44,028 nucleotides of DNA, from contig CAJXEJ010000015.1 in assembly GCA_913052475.1 (NCBI GenBank), forward strand, positions 1 to 44,028, written 5' to 3'. The DNA is from an uncultured Dehalococcoidia bacterium. GTDB taxonomy: Bacteria > Chloroflexota > Dehalococcoidia > Lucifugimonadales > Lucifugimonadaceae. Shown in pieces: positions 41,117 through 44,028 of this stretch. The first letter of the stretch is position 1, and each line of letters begins with the position of its first letter. Both the position numbers and the translations under genes were made by a program. The notes beneath the pieces are model-generated. The model was not told the origin of the DNA and did no database searches. It worked only from the letters and a program-made list of their open reading frames with translations.

Positions 41117-41887
41117 ATGGGTAGAAGCCTGAGTGGACCCGAACATTTGCGTGACATGCACACCCCTGCCGGTGTGAGTCAGCGGTTGGAAGAAGGTACG
41201 CCACAGAGCTATCTGAAGGACATGGTTTACGGTGGCATCGATGGCACGATAACCACGTTCGCCGTTGTTTCGGGAGTAGTCGGTGCCGAACTCGCCGCGG
41301 GGATCGTCGTAATTCTTGGACTGGCAAATCTGATCGCCGACGGATTCTCGATGGCAGTGAGCAACTTTCTGGGTACTCACGCCGAGCAGCAGTACCGTCA
41401 CATGATTCGCAAGGACGAAGCGAACGAAATTCAACTCATCCCTGAGGGCGAACGAGAAGAGATCAGGCAGATCTACGCTGCAAAAGGATTCGAGGGTGAA
41501 CTTCTCGAACAGGTCGTTGACGTGATCACGTCTGACGAGCAAGTTTGGGTCGATACGATGCTTCTCGAGGAACACGGTCTGCTCCTCGATGGACCCGAGC
41601 CCAAGCGAGCAGCTTCATGGACGTTCGTTGCGTTCCTTGTCGCCGGAATCGTGCCGATTGTTCCGTTCATCATCAACCTTATTGTCGATGGCGGCATTGC
41701 AACCCCGTTCCTCTGGAGTTCGATCGCAACAGCCATAACGTTCTTGGCAATCGGCGTGTTCAAGGCTCGAGTCGTCGGTGGCAACAAGATCGTTGCTGGA
41801 ATCGAGACGGTTGCCGTTGGCGGAATGGCCGCCGTTTTGGCATACGGAGTAGGTTGGCTACTACGAGGCGTTGCCGACGGTCTCTAA
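41117..41887 (+). CDS. VIT1/CCC1-family Fe/Mn transporter
   Basis: A 256-residue membrane protein of the vacuolar iron transporter family. The N-terminal D-M-V-Y-G-G-I-D-G-T-I-T-T-F-A-V-V-S-G matches the conserved first helix D-x-x-x-G-x-x-D-G-x-x-x-T. L-I-A-D-G-F-S-M-A-V-S-N-F-L-G near 71-85 is the second helix. A cytoplasmic acidic stretch with many Glu residues (E-G-E-R-E-E-I) probably binds metal. Three more helices lie near 165-255. It should move ferrous iron or manganese, probably as a proton antiporter, to lower cytosolic metal. Co-transcription with the SDR gene is likely given the short gap. Confidence 0.9.
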   Translation: MGRSLSGPEHLRDMHTPAGVSQRLEEGTPQSYLKDMVYGGIDGTITTFAVVSGVVGAELAAGIVVILGLANLIADGFSMAVSNFLGTHAEQQYRHMIRKDEANEIQLIPEGEREEIRQIYAAKGFEGELLEQVVDVITSDEQVWVDTMLLEEHGLLLDGPEPKRAASWTFVAFLVAGIVPIVPFIINLIVDGGIATPFLWSSIATAITFLAIGVFKARVVGGNKIVAGIETVAVGGMAAVLAYGVGWLLRGVADGL

Positions 41888-41961
41888 CTCGTTTTTCAAA
41901 CGCTCGATCGTATTTGACTGAACGTGTTCTGCGACATAGCCTTCCATGTAATTGAATAAAG

Positions 41962-42160
41962 CTTCCCCGGTGCCTGGCGAACGGTTCAATCGAGCTCTAT
42001 CCGATGAAAAGGAAAAGCGGTGTGAATCTGCTGCGGTTGCGCTACTGTTACCGGTTACTTTGCGTAACGATCCACTGGTCGAAATTAGTTCGACCGGGAA
42101 GGAACGCAATCTAGACAGGCCAACTTGTCGGACCAGAAGCCAGGAGACCTGCCTGAGACA
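41962..42160 (+). promoter_or_regulatory. Adenosylcobalamin (B12) riboswitch
   Basis: The leader of cobO contains the conserved cobalamin riboswitch elements in order. GGTGCC is at 41969-41974, then ATGAAAAGGAAAAGCGGTG and GAATC near 42003-42026, ACTGT near 42046, and the B12 box AGCCAGGAGACCTGCC at 42138-42153. The GCGGT...GCGCTACTGT segment pairs as in the adenosylcobalamin class. With effector bound, downstream expression should fall. The two hairpins that follow are the likely expression platform. The 5' and 3' limits given are approximate. Confidence 0.92.
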
Positions 42161-42240
42161 TCCGGCACGACGACTCCTCGCGAACAGGGGCGACTCACTC
42201 CGAGAATTGACCCACCAGTCAACTTATCGATCAGCTTCCC

Positions 42241-42265
42241 CCGCTTCGTACATGAGCGGTTTTTT
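42241..42265 (+). terminator. First terminator after the riboswitch
   Basis: CCGCT (42241-42245) pairs with AGCGG (42255-42259) and is followed by six T (42260-42265). The short GC stem plus T-run fits an intrinsic terminator controlled by the B12 riboswitch. Confidence 0.65.
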
Positions 42266-42282
42266 GTGCCGAGGGCACTTTT
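42266..42282 (+). terminator. Second, tandem terminator after the riboswitch
   Basis: GTGCC-GAG-GGCAC (42266-42278) followed by TTTT (42279-42282), directly abutting the first terminator. Together they would give tight transcriptional shut-off before cobO. Confidence 0.55.
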
Positions 42283-42358
42283 ATCTGCGGCAAGATCAGC
42301 AATGGCTGACTCGGACGCTCCAGCCGAAATTCAGGGTGCAAATCAACGCAAATATTGA

Positions 42359-42946
42359 ATGCTGACAGAAAAAATGCCTATAAATCCGCCGACCAGTTAC
42401 AAACCTAATCCCAATCTGAAACGAGTCAAAAAAGGGCTCGTTGTCATCAACACCGGAAATGGCAAAGGGAAAACGACAGCCGGATTCGGAATGATGCTTA
42501 GGGCATGGGGGAGAGGGATGGACACGATGGCGGTTCAATTCATTAAGAACGAAAAATCCAAATACGGCGAGCAAATGGCAGCCGAAAAACTCGGTATCGA
42601 AGTAATCCCTTCAGGACGAGGATTCAGCTGGACTTCGAAGGATCTCTCAGAAGACGAGGCGATGGCCCAGCACGGTTGGGAAGTCGCCAAAGAGAAGATC
42701 GAATCCGACGAGTACGACGTCATCATGCTTGATGAAATCACTTACCCGATCATGTGGGGCTGGATCAACGTGGATGACGTTCTCAAAACCATCGCAAACA
42801 AACCCGAAATGCTCAATCTGATCATCACCGGTCGGGATGCCGATCCGAAACTTGTCGAAACCGCCGATCTTGTGACCGAGATGAAAGAGATCAAGCACCC
42901 TTACACCGATCAGGGAATTCCGGCTCAAAAAGGAGTCGAATTCTAA
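42359..42946 (+). CDS. cobO: Cob(I)alamin adenosyltransferase (CobO/BtuR type)
   Basis: CobO transfers the adenosyl group of ATP to reduced corrinoids, forming adenosylcobalamin. The 195-residue protein has the modified P-loop N-T-G-N-G-K-G-K-T-T at 31-40 and G-F-G-M-M-L-R-A-W-G-R-G next. V-Q-F-I-K-N-E-K and D-V-I-M-L-D-E-I-T-Y follow, and N-L-I-I-T-G-R-D-A-D is the final conserved strand; this is the BtuR fold. Neither ATG 42359 nor ATG 42374 has a good ribosome binding site, so the start is uncertain. It follows the B12 riboswitch and overlaps the start of the broken cobT by one base. Confidence 0.94.
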   Translation: MLTEKMPINPPTSYKPNPNLKRVKKGLVVINTGNGKGKTTAGFGMMLRAWGRGMDTMAVQFIKNEKSKYGEQMAAEKLGIEVIPSGRGFSWTSKDLSEDEAMAQHGWEVAKEKIESDEYDVIMLDEITYPIMWGWINVDDVLKTIANKPEMLNLIITGRDADPKLVETADLVTEMKEIKHPYTDQGIPAQKGVEF

Positions 42947-43260
42947 TGTCGCAGTCAACTTTTTCGTTCGACACAAGCAATATTTTGATCAGCGACGCCA
43001 GCAGTAATTCACACGTTGAAGCAGCACGCGAACGCCAAGCAATCGTGACCAAGCCAGCAGGAAGTCTGGGTCGACTCGAAGACATCGCCTGCCAGATAGC
43101 CGGAATTCAGCGTTCCAACGCCCCGTTAATCGAAAACTAGCGGGTTGTCGTTGCCGCCGGTAATCACGGCGTAGTCGACGAGGGTGTTTCACTTTTCCGC
43201 AGGCAGTAACCGCCCAGATGGTCGCGAATTTCCTAGGCGAAGGAGCATATGCCGGATGGC
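42946..43260 (+). pseudogene. cobT: Broken cobT (nicotinate-nucleotide:dimethylbenzimidazole phosphoribosyltransferase)
   Basis: The first 64 codons read a normal CobT N-terminus including K-P-A-G-S-L-G-R-L-E. An in-frame TAG stands at 43138-43140. The same frame continues R-V-V-V-A-A-G-N-H-G-V-V-D-E-G-V-S-L, matching the CobT G-x-H-G-V-x-x-E-G-V-S motif. A single-base shift near 43195 leads into F-P-Q-A-V-T-A-Q-M-V-A-N-F-L-G-E-G-A. After about 43235 the similarity fades and the catalytic C-terminal two thirds are missing. CobT activates the lower ligand during cobalamin assembly and salvage. The loss is real decay, since three independent lesions are present. Confidence 0.85.
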
Positions 43261-43654
43261 GCAGGAGCTCTGGTGAGACGCTGATCGAGTGAGGTTCTTG
43301 GATATCAGCCTAAAATTCGCGCTCTGGGGAGTGTTCTGGCGACATGTAAAAGCTGCACCCAGACGAAATAATCGTCACCCTGGATGGCGATTACTGTTCC
43401 GAATCATGCGTATCATAAGGCGCTCTTACAGGTCGACCGAAACAGACAACATCGATGATGACGATCAATCTGTTCTGACTCTGGCGAAAATTCGGGCGAA
43501 GGTTCTCCAGCAGCCGCACAGGGTACTCAGGCTCGGCAGAAATCCCAACATCAACGAAATTCTGGCGCTCACCAACTCAAAATAGCTCCTCAGCGGCAGT
43601 ACCATGCGTTGGCAGCGATAGGCACAACGTCGCTATCGGCTTCATGAGGAATCC
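43261..43654. other. Degraded intergenic region after cobT
   Basis: About 390 bases without a supported gene on the plus strand. It probably includes residual cobT sequence in its first part. A minus-strand protein-like fragment at 43391-43558 is listed separately. Confidence 0.4.
43391..43558 (-). pseudogene. Possible gene fragment, minus strand
   Basis: A minus-strand frame reads F-V-D-V-G-I-S-A-E-P-E-Y-P-V-R-L-L-E-N-L-R-P, then N-R-L-I-V-I-I, ending at a TAA (43393-43391). The spacing vaguely recalls the Mur-ligase segment V-D-Y-A-H-T-P-x-x-L-x-x-x-L-x-x-L-R-P...R-L-I-V-V-F-G. No start and no complete motif are present. I treat it as a possible remnant only. Confidence 0.22.
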
Positions 43655-44028
43655 ATGCCAGAACTCGTCTCGTCCAACACCATTTTCGAACCAGTGCCCG
43701 GATGGGCGAAAATACCGCACGGTCTATGGCTGCGTGAAGCAACCTCGGTTGCCACCGACGATCAAGACAACGTGTTTGTGTTCAATCGTGGAAACAAGCC
43801 TGTTCTGGTGTTCGATCCCGACGGCAACGTGATCGATATGTGGGGCAACGACAATCCACCCGACGCCGTTCGAATTCTTCGAGACCCGTACGGCAACACC
43901 ATGCAGTTCTACGACACATGGTTCTCTCGCCCGCACGCTATTACTATCGACCACGAGCAGAACGTCTGGCTGGTCGACGATACCGGACATCAGATAAATA
44001 AAATGTCGGAGTCGGGGGAATACCTGAT
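43655..44028 (+). CDS. NHL-repeat beta-propeller protein, second copy (3' end outside the window)
   Basis: An open frame from ATG 43655 (GAGGA upstream) runs to the window end, 124 codons. G-L-W-L-R-E-A-T-S-V-A-T-D-D-Q-D-N-V-F-V-F-N-R-G-N-K-P-V closely matches the N-terminal blade of the protein at 29964. S-R-P-H-A-I-T-I-D-H-E-Q-N-V-W-L-V-D-D-T-G-H-Q-I is the next blade. Between them is an insert of about 18 residues (P-P-D-A-V-R-I-L-R-D-P-Y-G-N) that the first copy lacks. It belongs to the same peptidyl-alpha-hydroxyglycine lyase-like group; the reaction is unknown. Confidence 0.85.
   Translation, partial: MPELVSSNTIFEPVPGWAKIPHGLWLREATSVATDDQDNVFVFNRGNKPVLVFDPDGNVIDMWGNDNPPDAVRILRDPYGNTMQFYDTWFSRPHAITIDHEQNVWLVDDTGHQINKMSESGEYL

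Noticed and set aside
41861-42109. Minus-strand frame ending in E-R-L-K-N-E-L-E-T-V-G-N-A-S
   Set aside because: It is antisense to the B12 riboswitch and to the end of the transporter gene. Only the last 30 residues look protein-like, possibly an old gene end.
43289-43585. 98-codon plus-strand frame after cobT
   Set aside because: Composition is unlike neighbouring proteins (R- and N-rich, no motif) and it starts within cobT remains.

Overview
The window reads as a chromosomal segment of a free-living bacterium with moderate GC content, densely packed with housekeeping and biosynthetic genes. No transposase, integrase, phage gene or CRISPR array is visible. The gene content suggests a Chloroflexota lineage, perhaps Dehalococcoidia or SAR202-like: rpmB-fakA-fakB-recG order, a four-subunit pyruvate:ferredoxin oxidoreductase, DUF3179-type and NHL-propeller proteins, an enolase-superfamily enzyme, paired 2-hydroxyacid dehydrogenases and frequent TTG starts. 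This placement is an inference from gene content; no phylogeny was run.

Layout. 1-3.7 kb: a DUF3179 remnant at the edge, then recF, a sirtuin and a class III aminotransferase. 3.8-8.7 kb, minus strand: a decayed TPR gene downstream of a probable five-gene operon, thrB-lysC-GT2-CoA-binding protein-GT2. lysC has a strong internal ribosome binding site that probably makes a separate regulatory subunit. 8.9-11.0 kb: two tandem, closely similar 2-hydroxyacid dehydrogenases. 11.3-14.9 kb: tRNA-Pro(CGG), a lipoprotein, a PPOX-fold protein, a decayed membrane-protein gene, an enolase-superfamily enzyme and a decayed GNAT gene. 14.9-18.0 kb: porCDAB. 18.2-19.2 kb: thioredoxin-reductase-like flavoprotein (minus). 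19.7-28.1 kb: arginine biosynthesis (argJ, argB, argD, argG, argH), with plsY and an RraA-family gene inserted, and a repeat-rich leader upstream of argJ. 28.2-31.0 kb: a glycerophosphodiesterase-like gene, rpe, a 202-bp inverted-repeat element and an NHL-propeller protein. 31.0-34.3 kb (minus): a glycyl radical enzyme and its activase, with a perfect 20-bp palindrome upstream. 34.6-40.3 kb: rpmB diverging from fakA-fakB-recG. 40.3-44.0 kb: an SDR epimerase, a VIT-family transporter, an adenosylcobalamin riboswitch with tandem terminators, cobO, a broken cobT and the start of a second NHL-propeller gene.

Together these genes point to a prototroph for arginine and the aspartate family, with ferredoxin-linked pyruvate metabolism and at least one oxygen-sensitive radical enzyme. 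It probably salvages cobalamin: the riboswitch and CobO are kept while cobT is broken. Four clear pseudogenes plus gene fragments lie among intact genes, so accessory functions appear to be eroding here. The observations most worth following are the uncharacterised glycyl radical enzyme with its palindrome, the argJ leader, the internal lysC start, the B12 riboswitch/cobT decay and the two families of non-coding repeats.
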